Assembly: GCF_000499385.1 (NCBI RefSeq)
Contig: NW_013653923.1
Span: 1-37,088, forward strand
DNA from: Eimeria necatrix
Lineage: Eukaryota; Apicomplexa; Conoidasida; Eucoccidiorida; Eimeriidae
Direction of reading: 5' to 3'
Length of the DNA: 37,088 bases
In this document: positions 11,301-24,099 of the stretch, piece after piece
How the letters are laid out: each line of letters opens with the position of its first letter
How positions within the stretch are numbered: the stretch's first letter is position 1
Notes under the pieces: generated by a model
What the model saw: the letters and a program-made list of their open reading frames with translations, nothing else
Databases searched by the model: none
What the model was told of the DNA's origin: nothing
Position numbers and translations under genes: made by a program

Positions 11301-13371
11301 ACGCCACAGCGACGGATTTGGCTTTGCTTCACGAGTTTCGATAGGGAAACACTGATATGATTTGCCCACATAACAAATATCTTAGTTAGAGAACCTTGTG
11401 ACGAAGCTGTAGGGCTCGCAGTTTCTATGTCGGCCTTTTCAGAGGGTCGAAAGGTAAAGTGGGGTCTGGCTCATGCAGATACAGTGAGTCAGTTGCCCTT
11501 TGCCAGCGAGCAGCGGTGACACCAGCATTTGCAGATACAGTTATATTATCAAACCTTCTTAGCAAGTGCATTCATACATAAGCAAGCAGCTGTAAAGCTT
11601 TTGTAGCATTAGCAGCAACTCCATAGTGCGCAGTGGCCTTGAATGTTAAAACTAGTCTCGCCCGGAGGTCTAAACCGCAACGGCTCATTTGACTGGCAGA
11701 GTACGAGGGTTAAGAAACACACTCATTCATGCCTGTCATATACATTGCTGTGCCATCGAAAAGGGTTGAAAATGCATGACGGAGGCGAAATCTTGTACAA
11801 ATTGCGTGTATCCTACCTGAAACCATCTTATGGCATTACTTTGGACTTTTGGCGACCAACAAGCCTGTGCTGCAATCGTGGCACAGCAGGCGCAGTGACA
11901 CTCCCTTGATGAGTTTTTCAGCAGAGCGGATTTCAGTGAAGCGAATAAATTTGCCCGCAGCAAGGAGCGCTTGGACGGAAAGCACTGCCTCTTCCTTACT
12001 TGTCATTCGACCGCAAAATCAGATCCCAGCTCACGTCTTGTTACTGCACCATTACGAACGCACTATAAGGTTACCCTGTATCTATGTACCTTTAGACCGG
12101 CGGCTTGAATGCTCACCCATCGCTTGCACAACGAAACTGTTAGCGCGAAATATCAGGACGCGTTCTTAATGGTCTCATCAAACAAGGTCATTTGGCGAAG
12201 TCTGCACGGTGGGGAAAACACCTTCACCGCTCATAATATGTGTATTTCATATAAGCAACACAAAGTCCTATTTAGAAATCGTCGTTGTTAACCTGAGTCT
12301 TCAGCGTGTGCTTGTTTCTGCAGGGAAAAATCCCATGGTACACGGAATGCGTGCTACAGCATCTAAGTTCTGGTCGGTGTAGTTATAGGGATTCAAACTG
12401 GAGAAATGTGAAATGCTGAAACTTGCATGACGCCCAATATGTATGATTTCTTCGAATAAAACATGCACATCCATTCGAACCTTGTAAGGGACGTGCTCCC
12501 CGAGCAAGGCGTCCTGACCTATTGCAATCCAGCAGTTGTGTCATAAGCCAGTCTTGCTTGAAAAACTGCGTCAGCTGGGCGTGAAGCGGTGAGCCGTAAA
12601 AGCGGCCTAGGCCTTTACAGTCTAATAGTGCAATCATCTGTAGACTAATGTCAGGTTCAAGTGTTCGCAGGAATTCGTTGTCTAGGAACTCCAGAATTTG
12701 AAGAAAGTTGCTCTTCTTATTCTCCTTTTAAATTTTGAACAGAAAATATCAATTCATCGCAGATGTCAAAAATCCACGTGCGCAATTCAAAAAAGCAACT
12801 GCATTTGAAGCACAATTCAGATGACATGCTGTATCATACCCTAAACAAGATCTTGATGCTATGTTGTAGTCCTGGTCCGAAGGTCTTCACAGGGGCATGC
12901 TTTTGTCACGAAACGTTCAGAGTCAACCAACCATCTTGCACTGTGTAGCTTATGAAGCTCACCATCTGCCCATCAAGCAAAACAGCCCACGAACCCCTAC
13001 AGCTTCCCAGACCACGAGAAGTAACCAAAATCCTTCAATGAATGCAAGCACTAGGAAACTCCTGCAAGCGCGTGGTAGTCTAATCATGCACCGCACGTCC
13101 TGAAAGAAAGCAACTTAGCGCGGACGTAAAGCACGCGTTATGGGACAAACTGTTACGTGCACTAAAGAACGTCCGCAGGCCTATTTGTGACTTCGTCGTC
13201 AAATTCAGTGAAAAAGCTTGTCGCAGGCACCAAAATCCCAATTGGCAGCACTTTGTGCATCTAACAGCATGTCGAGGGTACGATGTTAGCAGCAATCCGC
13301 TTACATTCAGCCTTGCATTTCCCCTGTCCTACACTAGCTAGTGGCTCATAATCTGCTCTTGTAAATTTCTG
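8353..13371. other. 5 kb of non-coding DNA with only short ORFs
   Basis: The longest frames are 168 codons on + (8963-9469), overlapped by + 9045-9395 and - 9100-9387, and 116 codons on - (9392-9742). No domain, signal peptide or catalytic motif can be recognised. Fossils of the two-box family lie at 10114-10125 ('cgtacttcctga') and 13093-13102 (exact box 1). The string 'gactgtccctggaccc' at about 10330 resembles 'gactgccggacctaaa' at about 8719 and 'ttgtccctggatgaaa' at about 16856. Confidence 0.45.
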
Positions 13372-13438
13372 AGAAATATTCACCTTGATTGGATTAGGTT
13401 AAAAGCTACGATGTGGCATCCTTACATCCTTATCACGC
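13372..13438 (-). repeat. Inverted repeat, left arm
   Basis: The reverse complement matches 16108-16173 with 12 differences (including one gap) over 67 columns, about 82%. It includes a perfect 20-column core 'atcaaggtgaatatttct' plus flanking bases, and a shared 'aggatgtaaggat'. Weaker similarity continues on the outer side of the left arm to about 13462 ('gcaggtgaatctt' against 'acaggcgaattctt'). Confidence 0.8.
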
Positions 13439-16107
13439 TCCAAATTGCGTAAGATTCACCTGCTGCCCAAAAGAATACTTTCAAAGCACGGCTAAACTAG
13501 GTGCACAAATGCTCGCGAGCGTCAGAAGCCTGACTTCTTCACTGCTCAAGCATCCAACTACTTCGCGACTGGAGGCCGCAAGAGATGTATCGCTATGGTA
13601 TGAGTAGTTGACACATCTGGCAGAGCACTGTAGCATGCATCACAGAAAGAAAAAGCTGTGGTCTGCAAATGTTCAATTTCTGCATTTGTGGCAAACAAAA
13701 CTAAATGTCTCGCTTCTTGAGCGCACAAACTGGCAAATATTAAGCAAATACCAATTTAGTGTTTCTCCATGCCAGTGCATCGATAGGTCAACCTAGGTAG
13801 AGCACCTTTTAATTTGAGAAAACGTAAACAACGCTTAAACGTTAGTAGCTGCACCTGAGGCTCGTCAGTAACGTTTGGCTAGCCGAAGCAGGCTGAGCAA
13901 AGCCCTCGACTGCTTGAGTATATGAATGAGCAAAAGTACGGCACGAACCAGCCTGCTCCGTAACATCATATGGTCCTCTTGCCAGCTCAAAACAAACTAG
14001 CGTCTGTTGAAGTCGGAAAGGCAATGAGCTGATTCACATGATAATATTATCCTGGCACCATACGTCAAGCACTATAAAGTCGTCAGTCACAATCTTGTTT
14101 GACAAAACACACGGCCTGGATACCACACGGGTTTTTAGCTTCAGAAGCTGCGCGCAAACATTAAGTTATATACACCTCGTGCGCTAGAAAGGCAACACGA
14201 ATTGATAAATACTGAGACAGGGCGGCTAATGACAAAACAAAATGCGTTGTACTACGACGGAATTCTTGCGGACACGATACGTTTTTAGCGATTACACCAG
14301 CGTGCCGCTTACTGCCTGTCAAAAAAATTGGCTCAGTTACATGTTTTTATGTCAATCGCTGCTTGATATGAATTTGACGCTACGAAAACGAAAAGCAAAA
14401 CGCCATGAAGCCCTTCTTGTCTGTGTAGATGGGGAGTTCACCCATGGGAGAAACGGGACCTTTATGCTTTCTACGATAACTAATAACGGAGCTACTAAAA
14501 AGGGGCAAAAAAGGTAACAGATACTAAATATAAGTGCTTTTACCCTCATCGTCCAGGTCGGCTTTTGCATAAAGCTTTCAGCGCTTAGCTTCGAGGAGCA
14601 TGCGACACGCGCGAGGAAATCAGTTTTTGTGTCATCGCCAAACAGACGCTACTAGGCGCGCCAGCCTGTAGCACGATGAATGCTTCTTGTCTGCAGCTCA
14701 AATCATGCAAGACCAGTGGCTTACCATCTGTTGGCGCATATCGTTAGGTTGAATGCCTCCGCTAATACACAGCACCGCACAACTTGCATCTACGTGGTAA
14801 TGAAGCCGCGTTCATACTGAAGGGTAAGCCACTAACGAAATATGCCTTTTCGTGAGCTAGTGCGGGTATTCAGCTACCTTTATAAGTTACTACGGGAGAT
14901 TCTAGGACTTCCAAAAAAACGCACAAGCTGCAGTACATATACGGCAGAGGACAATCATGCTCCGTCACATTAAATTGGCAAGCCGCTATAGTCGCATATC
15001 CTCATAGGAGAAACCCCTAAATTTTCATGATGTCAATTCCGAAAACACACCAGGATTGATTCCTAGTGCGCACAAACATGGACCCTTTCCATGTGTAGTT
15101 CACATACAACGGACGCAAAATGAGTCGACCTGCTTTCGGAAGACGGAAATGGTACGGATCAACCAAAACGTTTGTGTACCATCTTCATCGCTTCCTCGCT
15201 GCATGCATGTTACATGTGGAACTCCATAAATCACTACCTAATACGGCTCACGTTCTTCATATTGATAAAACGGATAAATTATTTCCACATTAAACACTGA
15301 AAATGTTTCGCCACAAGCGTAGTAGCTTTCATAAAGAGAACGTGATACTTTGGGAGACTAAAAGCACCCACAAGGATGGTTCTGACAGCGTGACATGTTC
15401 TTTCGCTCCTGCAGACACTTTGCCCGTACGATAGTTCTGAAGAGCGTTGTGCTCCTCCAGACGCTGGCCTTTTCAGTAGGACTAGTTCCAGTAACGCCAG
15501 ATAGCAGCTACCTGAACTACAGCAGTCAAGCTTCATGCTTTGCTTTTGATTATGTGAGTATAACGGCAACAGTATGAGGCAGGTTTCAGCCGCCGATCTC
15601 AGAACAAGTCACGCCGCAGCATTTTACTGTATGCCGTTGAGATACAGAAGCAGGTTGTCACGCCCCCCATCCAAAACGAGCTTACTTTCTGAAACTCAGC
15701 AAACATCTGGGAAAATTAGGTTCTTAGCTTTAGCGTACTTAGAATAATGGCTTGCATCCACATGTGTTTGTTCTCATTTGCGGCAGCCGCGACCTTGGAT
15801 CCGTCAGCATCCTGCATGCTAGAACTACAGAAACCACAATCTGATTGGTTACCAGACCTTTGCTGATTCTGTATTTGCAAATAGTGCTTCTTCTAAAATA
15901 AACACAAAGTCTTTGTCATATGTCCCGACAAAGAATACCTTGACTACCTTGGCATTTGATTTTACCGTGTGAGAGAGCGTTCATTGCTTGCTCGCCACAG
16001 CCATTGGCACGTTGAGACAGTCATCTCCTTATCATTGTGTGTGTGTTTCGTGCTAGGATATGCTCACTTTCTGGTAATTCGCCAATTCGCACAGGCGAAT
16101 TCTTGGA
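13439..16107. other. Segment bounded by the inverted repeat
   Basis: There are about 2.7 kb between the two arms. No ORF exceeds 100 codons, and I see no transposase-like or reverse-transcriptase-like motif (DDE, YxDD). If the arms are terminal repeats, the element is non-autonomous or fully decayed. A single-base variant of box 1 ('tcactttctg') lies at about 16064, next to the right arm. Confidence 0.35.
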
Positions 16108-16173
16108 CCGTGACGAGGATGTAAGGATCCTAGATCGTAGCTACCACCGAATCAAATCAAGGTGAATATTTCT
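16108..16173 (+). repeat. Inverted repeat, right arm
   Basis: This is the partner of 13372-13438 in opposite orientation, 2.67 kb apart. The similarity extends to the left of this arm (to about 16084) but not to the right past 'gaatatttct'. That end is therefore the sharper boundary. In the left arm the same boundary faces outward, at about 13372. Confidence 0.8.
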
Positions 16174-16554
16174 GCATTGCAATGACGGGAGAGACCTCAA
16201 TTACATTCCATTTTGATGTAAGAGTTCATTGCAAGCATATTTTAATACAGACATTAGAGACAAAGATAAACATAACTATAGTTTTTCAGGTACGTGAGGA
16301 ACCCAATGCGGCAGCCTTTCCATAACTCTAATGACACTACCAGGCACCAATAAATCATATCTTCACACTAACAATTCGTGCAAGCATGACTTACTTAACG
16401 TGAAAAGCGAAACTTACATACTTGTGCAAAAAATCTAGAAGAAAGCCATTAGCGAATACGGCTCAATCTCAGTGCACCTCGCCGTAACCTGCATGGTGCA
16501 GCATGGAAACGATATGGTTCACTGTTTCGCCTCTCTGACGTTCCCCAACACACA
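16174..16554. other. Non-coding DNA, no feature seen
   Basis: It is AT-leaning sequence between the inverted-repeat arm and the 16555-17193 open frame. I could support no repeat partner, promoter or RNA gene. Confidence 0.4.
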
Positions 16555-17193
16555 CTATGTGCCATTGGCAGATGTGTGTTTCAAAGGCTCAATATAAACG
16601 AGCTGAGGCATCTCAACAAATACACTGAAGCTCACAAGATAAGCAAGGCCATCTTCGGTAACTGTAGATTCAGAAATGATGCATTTCAGCTGTAACCCAT
16701 TCACCTTGTACATTCTCAAACGCAGCTTGCCTCCACTGAGATGAAGTGAAGCGCACATCCTGCAGGCCAGAAGAGGTGGTTTACATTTGGCACGCCAACT
16801 TGGCAGAATGCATATAGGGCTTCTTTGTTGGGAAGACATCTGAAGCTGGATATTGGTTGTCCCTGGATGAAAGCAGATCAAAAGGATCTTTTGGCAATCT
16901 TCACAGGACGCTCTACCTAGGAATGCACACAAACTAAACGCACGTCCTAATAGCGCACCGACGAAAGCAGGCACTGCCGCACACTTGAAGCTAGACACAG
17001 CGACAGTTGGAAGCGTGACACTGGAAACAACCACTTGCTTCAAGCGTGCTAGGTATCTTACTAACTGGAAGAAAGACCTGGACAGAATAAACGGAGACAT
17101 GATATCAAGGAAACCACCCAAAAGTGCAGCTCCTGCGCTATTCCCCACACCTCCCCAGGATGCACATGCAGCCACTTCCAAAAAGCAGTACAC
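16555..17193 (-). CDS. Unrecognised 212-codon open frame, probably not a gene
   Basis: This is the longest open frame outside the satellite. Treating codons as random at this composition, I estimate only a few hundredths of such frames in the window, so its length is mildly surprising. The predicted protein is rich in Cys, Leu, Ser and Val. Residues 15-100 are hydrophobic with two or three possible membrane-like stretches, and a Cys-Arg-Met-Cys motif lies near residue 145. That motif is the minus-strand reading of box 1 (16753-16762). Other copies of the box also read Cys-Arg-Lys/Arg-Cys in one frame, but the frame around them is usually broken. No family is recognised, no intron signals were convincing, and there is no neighbouring gene. 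It could be an exon or a relic of the repeat family's own gene; chance is most likely. Confidence 0.12.
   Translation of the reverse strand: MYCFLEVAACASWGGVGNSAGAALLGGFLDIMSPFILSRSFFQLVRYLARLKQVVVSSVTLPTVAVSSFKCAAVPAFVGALLGRAFSLCAFLGRASCEDCQKILLICFHPGTTNIQLQMSSQQRSPICILPSWRAKCKPPLLACRMCASLHLSGGKLRLRMYKVNGLQLKCIISESTVTEDGLAYLVSFSVFVEMPQLVYIEPLKHTSANGT
16750..17010 (+). repeat. Two-box repeat family copy
   Basis: Box 1 is at 16753-16762 ('gcacatcctg') and box 2 'cgcacgtcctaa' is at 16939-16950, preceded by A-rich sequence; the starts are 186 bp apart. A 'ttgtccctggatgaaa' string between them (about 16856) corresponds in position to the 'tccctgtgcatcctagc' block of the copy starting at 7794. 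Confidence 0.55.
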
Positions 17194-18939
17194 CCATGTG
17201 CGTGACCTATTTTTTACTCACTACAAAGGCGTTCTGACACACAGCTCAAAACGTTCGCAGTAGTTTTTGTCAAAAGCGCGGAAGTGTCGTACGGCCTTTT
17301 CCAGACAGTCAACGAAAAATCAAATGCTTGGCATTTGACATTCCTTGTCCTGCGCTCTAAGGCTGAACTGTGTTCACTACACTTTGTGCAATTCGAGAGC
17401 GAACGTTCACCCATTTCACAGAACTAGTAAACAAAACTGTTTGATTGCGGTATTGTCTAAACACATCAACTTCTTTTTGTGTTCAGACGATGATCAGAAG
17501 CTGCGGATTGCGTAATCATCAGTGTTTTGCTAAGTCCTCAACAGAAACAGTTGTTTGTAGCAACATCAGCTTCGCGATTTCACGTCAATCGGAAGACATT
17601 AGTAACCAGACAGCTGTGCTTATTCCTGATTCGGAAAGAGGAAACATGCACTGCTTCCCCCGTAAAGTGGGAGAGTTGGCATTTTACGATGTGCCATCCT
17701 GTAAAACGCACTTCCTGCAGGAAGTCGCTTAGCAGTACCCCGAAATGGCATGCCAGCAGCTGATTCAAAAATTAGTTTTTGTCACTACCTGTAAACTCCG
17801 ACCTATAGTTAACATGGTTTGTGCTGTCAAGAGGAATGCAATTTGTCCAGTGGTATTCAGCGCATCTACGCTCTATGAATGTTGCGTAAAGCGAGCAAAA
17901 ATCAAAACACGCACTCTCTAAGAAAAGGCCGGCTCGGGCGTTACGCCTAGACTGTGGTTTTCATTTCAGAAATTTTGTTGTGATCGTGGTGCTGGCCTGC
18001 CAATATGAGTACACGTCACTGGCGTTTGCTTTCGTCGGAAGGTCGGAAAAGTTGGAAAACGAGATTGCAAGCCTTTGAAAAGCATTGCCAAATCGTGCTA
18101 AGACTCAGACATCCGAGGAGAGTACTCTGTCATAAAGAGAGATGGGGTACTTGGATTCTTTATAATCTAGCGCTCAGATTGTCGAAAAGTGCAAACGCAA
18201 ATTCAGCCATCCATTCCAACACTGGCCTGACTGTGGACATAGACGCTACCGGCATCATGTGCCTGTTGTGCCAGTCGTGGCGAAACGAATACGATGCTTA
18301 AACAAAATAATAAGATTTATGCACATTTCCGTGGACGCGCTGCACAAAGCAGGCCTGAATACAGAAACCATCTGGGATGCTGTTGTAAGTTCCAGTGCTC
18401 GGAACATGATCCACATCAGGTAGGCTTTTACATGCACAATAATTATAGCGATACAATTTCACTTACTTTGGGGAGCTAGTGTCCCGCGAGACAGCTTTGT
18501 GAGACACCGCACAGAAGGAGTCATGCGTGTGGTCGTTACTGGCATAATTTCCTTGCGCCGGCAGGCGACACACCTTCTTCTTAAGAGACGCACATGGCAG
18601 AGTAATTTGGCTAGTCCTGTTATAGGTTGAAACCGTTGGCCTCTCAGACATTGCCCTGCGGAACCTTTCAGTCAGTTTGCTTCCCTATCTTTAATCAGCA
18701 GTAAAAAAAAGCGGCGAGAAAGTCATGGTATTGCTGACAATGGGAGATTGCCTGTTGTCAATTAACGCCCTGCACAGCCATGAATATAATATGAATCCTG
18801 AGTGTAGGTGCTTTGCAGAAAAAGCAAAATATTATGTTGGCATCACGGCAATTAACAAATTCTAGCAATGAGGCAAATAATCGCTAGCAGATTTTTGTTT
18901 CGGAAGCAAAATGCAGGCGCTTATCTCCAGAAACGTGAA

Positions 18940-19335
18940 GCTCTGGGCTAATATCTACTGAATCGCACCTCCTGCACGAATTACCGACATTGTATTTTGA
19001 AGCAATATTGTTGGCAACTCCTGTAAACATATTCAACGTTATGGCAAACGCCTCGTCCATGATTCCTACCATCAATGGAGGGTCAGTTCGTGTTTTGTTG
19101 GTGCTAAAGGCACCTTATCCATGGCCAATGTATCCTGTTTCAAGAAATAAAGTGAAGCGCAGCTGACAATTAAAAACGTACGTCCTAAAGCGGCAATCTC
19201 TCCCTTTGCTGCAGCGTTTACGCCAACAGAAAATCGGCTGTCACAGTGGCGCTGGATGATGACGCCCCACACACGATTTTTCGAGAACCATGCATGCTTT
19301 GGCTCCCCGAAATGAAAGGTACGCGGAGACAGCAT
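18940..19335 (+). repeat. Two-box repeat family copy
   Basis: Box 1 is at 18965-18974 and box 2 'cgtacgtcctaa' at 19177-19188, 212 bp apart, preceded by 'taaaaa' as in the other copies. The 16 bp leading into box 1 ('atctactgaatcgcacctcctgcacg' region) closely match 'gtctattgaggcgcacctcctgcacg' at 6373. Downstream, 'gctgcagcgtttacgcc' at about 19208 parallels 'gctcgctttgtttacgct' at about 6636. Confidence 0.6.
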
Positions 19336-22300
19336 TTATTCTGGGTGAAACCAAGACTCCTCGCAGCACATTTCACGGGAGCTGCTCACCACTGCTACGG
19401 TAAGGTAGAAACAAATCTCACGTCCTGAGTCTGTGGCATATTCAGCAGGTTTATCTAGCTGACTGGTTGAGGGTTCTCCTCTCTTCAAATGCACTACGTT
19501 TGACACAAAAACAACTTAATTTTCCTATCGAAGGCGTATGACTAGCCCACTGTTGGACTGTGCTCACAGAACTGCGATTTTTTGTATTCGGCGTCTGATC
19601 AGTAGGGATGCGCAACAGCGCAAAGGTTGAGCACTTGAAGCTTGAAACCTCTGGACACGTAACTGCACTCAATGCGTTAAATAGGAGTTTTAAACTGCCC
19701 AAGAAAGCATGCATGGCCTGCGTGCCCGGCTGGGCTTATGCAGTTAGATGCATTTCAAGAGGCATGAAGCATGTCAATAAATAAAGCCGCCCAGCAAGCA
19801 CATCTGCTGGTTTCTAACACTTCAAACGCTTCCACCAACTTGGTGCCGGGGACGCAGAGACTTTTGGCGAGCTTGCGTAGCACGGCTGATCTCATACTGC
19901 CGCCTCACCGCACTACCATTAATTCTGGAAACTACACTATTAATGCCTCGGACTTATTCTGTATAATGCAGACAAACATAGCTGCATTTCGCGTTTGTTG
20001 CAGGAAACCTTTCAGTGCAATGCATAGGATGTGTACTAAAGAAAAAAACGAGAACATCTTTCCTGCTTTCAGCATCACATTATTTGCAAGCCCTGAACTA
20101 TGGCAGCTTAGAGTAGGAGTAAACAGTGCGAGAAAAACAAGTTTTCAGTTGGTACGCACAGCTTTAGCTTTGCGCCGCTGTTTTGAAGCGCCGAAGTGGT
20201 ATCAGTGTGTCTAATGTTAACCCATTCCTTGCTCGAATAGCACTCGTGTCTCAGGTTTTCTATTAGAACTGCAGTTCCCGAACGACAGTGCCTTCTACCG
20301 AAACAACTGCGCTTGGAGGGCCTATCAACGCATCAAACGTCAAGGCACAATCGCCACTAGACCACTTGTAGTACAACAAATCAGTCTACACACCGTATGT
20401 AACATTGCATAACAGACAACTAGCATCTACGAAACGATATCGTTTGGGTATAGTGCTCCAGTGCACATTTTCTTGCTGCCTATGAGCGAAACACAGAGCA
20501 ATGAAGGGTTCGAATTTCATATTTCGATATTACAAGCGATCGGCTGGAAACCCGAATTGGCGTTGTAAAACAAGTGGAATTGAAGGGAAATATCTTATCG
20601 AGCGTGCAGCAATGTAGCGCTGTTAAAAGTAATTGACAGTACAATGAAGTACCGTGGCTCAACCATAATAAAAATCATCCACCAAATTTCGCAGAGCATA
20701 CCAAAACACACGGAGAGCACCAGATGCTACGAATAATTCAGAGTGCAAACACACATGCATATTCTGACAGCTGCCCGACGAGGCTGAGGCAAATTCACCG
20801 CAGATAACTAAAACCATTGGAGGATGAGCTAAATAATTGTATCTTTCTTAGATCTTGGAAAACTGGCTCTCTTCTTTATTCGTTGAAAAACCTGGGAAAG
20901 AACCATCGTCTCAACTAAGCCACCTGAGACTATACTGAGGTTAAGCCAAACAAAATATTCTAAACTCCACAATCACCACAGCTATATGAAACACAGCCCT
21001 TGCACCAAAAAGCATTAACAAGCAGTGTCAGCAGAAAAAGTTACACACCTCCTGCGATTCACGGTACTTTAAAGAGAAAGAGACGTAGGAAGACAGACAA
21101 TGTGTTTACCTCACATTGTTAGCTCCGTCCTCATACTGCAGGTTGCATGAAAAATGAGCGCCTTAATATGTGGCTAGCAGCTTGGGCACTGTTATGTAAT
21201 ATGCACAACGTCTTGAAAGGTCAGGGATTTTCGGGTTCAATCATCAGGCCCACCTGCCAGGCCTGTCTATTGCTTTTCCTAACCCGTCAGTTTGACTAGC
21301 TGACAGTGAGCCAAACTATCTTCAAATTTACGCCCTCTTCAACAGTATGCCATAGTTATAGTCTATAGACGTGAAGACACAAGCATGTGTGTTTTTCTCA
21401 CTACCACATTTTTTCGTTGCTTCGTCCAGGTGCCAAGTTTTCGTGCACACCGCGTTAGCGTTCCTTTAGAATTCGGAATACGCTCACTAGCTGGTTAACC
21501 AGCAATGGAACAGTAAGACTCAAGCAGTTGCTGTCAGCCTTAGCAAGCCTAGAGTTTCGATGTTGAATGGTTTGCTCCCAGTTGCTACGAAAAGGAAAGA
21601 AGCTGTAATACAAGGGTTCCGCTCCGTTCGTCGTGCCGCCAGCAAGAACGTTCCTATTCTTGGCAAATTCATGAAATACTGGGACGCTGGCAGAGCACCG
21701 ATGCATGTGGCGATTGAGAGATTGCTAACAAGAACAGGAATGCGAAATGAGGGAACGTTCAAGGCGACCGGAAGTATACAATTTATGGAAACAAAATCAT
21801 TTCAGAAAGCACAGCAACCTCTGAGGAAAATATCATTTCCATGATGCAGCCCACTGCCTATTGGAAGCGAAGACATGACTGCACGATACATCCATTATTT
21901 GCAAGCAATCTTGTATTCTTGTATTTAAAGGGTATGAGGGATGCCCAACGTCTACAGCTGTGGACCTTTGTCCATTTATATGACAGTTCTTAAACATGCA
22001 ACGAGAACGCCTAAGGGGTAAGCCGCATTACGGGTCAGCCGCCGAACACTCTATCCCTTAACATAAAAGCAACGCAACGTACATATCGAAACAAGGAAAG
22101 GCCACCTTTGTTTCAAGCGTGCACGCCTCCAGTGCTGGACTTGGGACATTTTGATTAATCGGTGGCTATTTAATGCGACGCACTTTCTGTGCCCCATGTT
22201 GCAGTGTACCTTCTAGCACGAGTGATGCATGCCAGCCATGCATCCTTTCATTTAGTATTGAGTCTATTTCACACACTTTCTGCAGCCCATCATTGCTCGT

Positions 22301-24099
22301 GACTTTTGCAAACCGTTGGATGGTAAGGACGGGCACCGTTGAGTCCACCAGCAACTGTAAAATTTCACATGCATCCAACGGCCCTGCGGACAACTATGGC
22401 ACCTCACGCTTGGCAGCCCTACAGCAATACCATATGGGTTAGTTCAGTACATACCGTACTTTTTAAAACGTTTTTTTCGCGATGTGAGGTTCCGGCACGA
22501 CATACTTTAAAGATGTGCAAACACGTAACTCATACTTTGCGTTAATTATGACGCACCAACTGCGAGGATAGGAAGAATCTTCGCTTATCTTTCAGGAAGT
22601 GAGTTTGCTTTAAGGACCTCTAATATGTGGTCAGCTACGTGCAGGCAATATCAACACGTGATTTAGCGAATGGATCTAGTATGGCTAAAGAGAAAAACCA
22701 CCTCGAAACATTACCAGCACAAGAAGTCGTTAGAGGGTAAACGGCAGATTGCTGGCACACAAGAAAATAGTAACCTGCACGCATTGAAAAGGCAGAGAAC
22801 ACACCGTGCCCACAAAGGTCAAAGGAGCTACATAGAAGACACGTTATCAACACTGTCCACGTCTGGTCAACCAGACGAAAACAACGTACATTCTTTGGTG
22901 GGAGTGCAGATTGTGCTCGGTAGCAGAGCCCACACTGCTTCAGACTTTTATGAGTTGCACAATACCTTTTGCAGGCGCTTGAAATTCAAGTACTGTTGCT
23001 TTCGACAAAACACAATACAAGCCATGGCACCTCTGACAAAACAACTGCATACTGCCTGAAGGTTTTTGGATAGCCGGTAAATCTTGAGAAAACCACAGTC
23101 GGCGAATTTCAATGCTTTACTTGGTTTCTCATTGACATTCATTGTTGACAGTACGTAAGCAAAGCATCACGAAGTAACCAGCTGACAGGTGCCCAAGCCT
23201 CTCTGGACAGAACCGTATCTTACTCGCTGCCAAAGGAATTTCAATTTTTGCAAATTAAAATTACTGTTTCCAAAGACGAAAAATTCACCAATGTCTAATA
23301 ATGCGCATGTAGCTGCCTCAGTCTTGCAGCGTTGCATGCGATTGGCACACAGAGATGCTCAGAAGCATGAAAGTACTTCGAAACGCTGAAAGCACCTTGA
23401 GATCATAAAATTTGCGAAACATCTCTGCGTGCCTTGCCTCTGGCAGCAAAAACAGAAATGGAGCGCTCAATATTTAGGCGGATCATTTGCATGGTAGTTA
23501 AGGCACAAAAATAAACTATCGCAAAGTCATAATAATCTACATACCTGAGGTATCTCTCGTGCCCTGATTATAGACATTCTGCCTCTTAACAGCGGTTATT
23601 AATGTTGATACGCTTAAGGCAGCACATCACCTTCTAGCTAGCCTTATCTGGCGCCCATAATATGTAAAAATATGTGTGAACTATATATGCTCACTTCCTG
23701 AATGAGATGCAAATTGTTTGGCAAAAAGAAATCAATGTGGGGGCTGCCCAGTTAGTATCTTTTTGCTTATTGCCCTTTATAGCTACGCAACGTCAGGCAA
23801 AATTGAAGCCTATCACTCGCTACCATCGTTTTCCACCTGAGGTCTATGCGATTCGTCTGCTGCAGCAAATAATAACTGCCATGTCTTGGATGAATTTAAA
23901 ACGTTGAAAGTGAGTATCTACAAAAGCGCACGTGGAATGCAATCAGGACTTCAGAGCCTACCAGGCAGCCTGTCATGTATTCCCCTGCATTACCGGGATA
24001 TTCTTTGAGTGGTGCTCAACTCTCATCCATTTGCACATTATCAGGAGATACCAATTTTCCATTGAAGCCATACAAGGCGGCCAACCCATCGAAGTCCCC
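19336..24099. other. Non-coding DNA with scattered family fossils
   Basis: Box-1 cores or near-cores lie at about 19419, 21045, 22180, 22273, 23691 and, in reverse orientation, 22593-22603 ('caggaagtgag'). The strings 'taatatgtggctagcagc' (about 21168) and 'taatatgtggtcagctac' (about 22622) may mark another diverged pair. ORFs are short (up to 147 codons) and overlap each other. No RNA gene or coding family was found. Confidence 0.4.
19771..20214 (+). CDS. Unrecognised 147-codon open frame, likely chance
   Basis: The predicted protein begins with a Ser/Asn/Ala/Thr-rich stretch, has scattered Cys in the middle and ends in Cys-Val. No domain, signal peptide or repeat could be recognised. About one frame of this length is expected by chance in a window of this size and composition. 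There is no partner gene, and no initiation context stands out. I list it only because it is one of the longest + strand frames outside repeats. Confidence 0.07.
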   Translation: MSINKAAQQAHLLVSNTSNASTNLVPGTQRLLASLRSTADLILPPHRTTINSGNYTINASDLFCIMQTNIAAFRVCCRKPFSAMHRMCTKEKNENIFPAFSITLFASPELWQLRVGVNSARKTSFQLVRTALALRRCFEAPKWYQCV

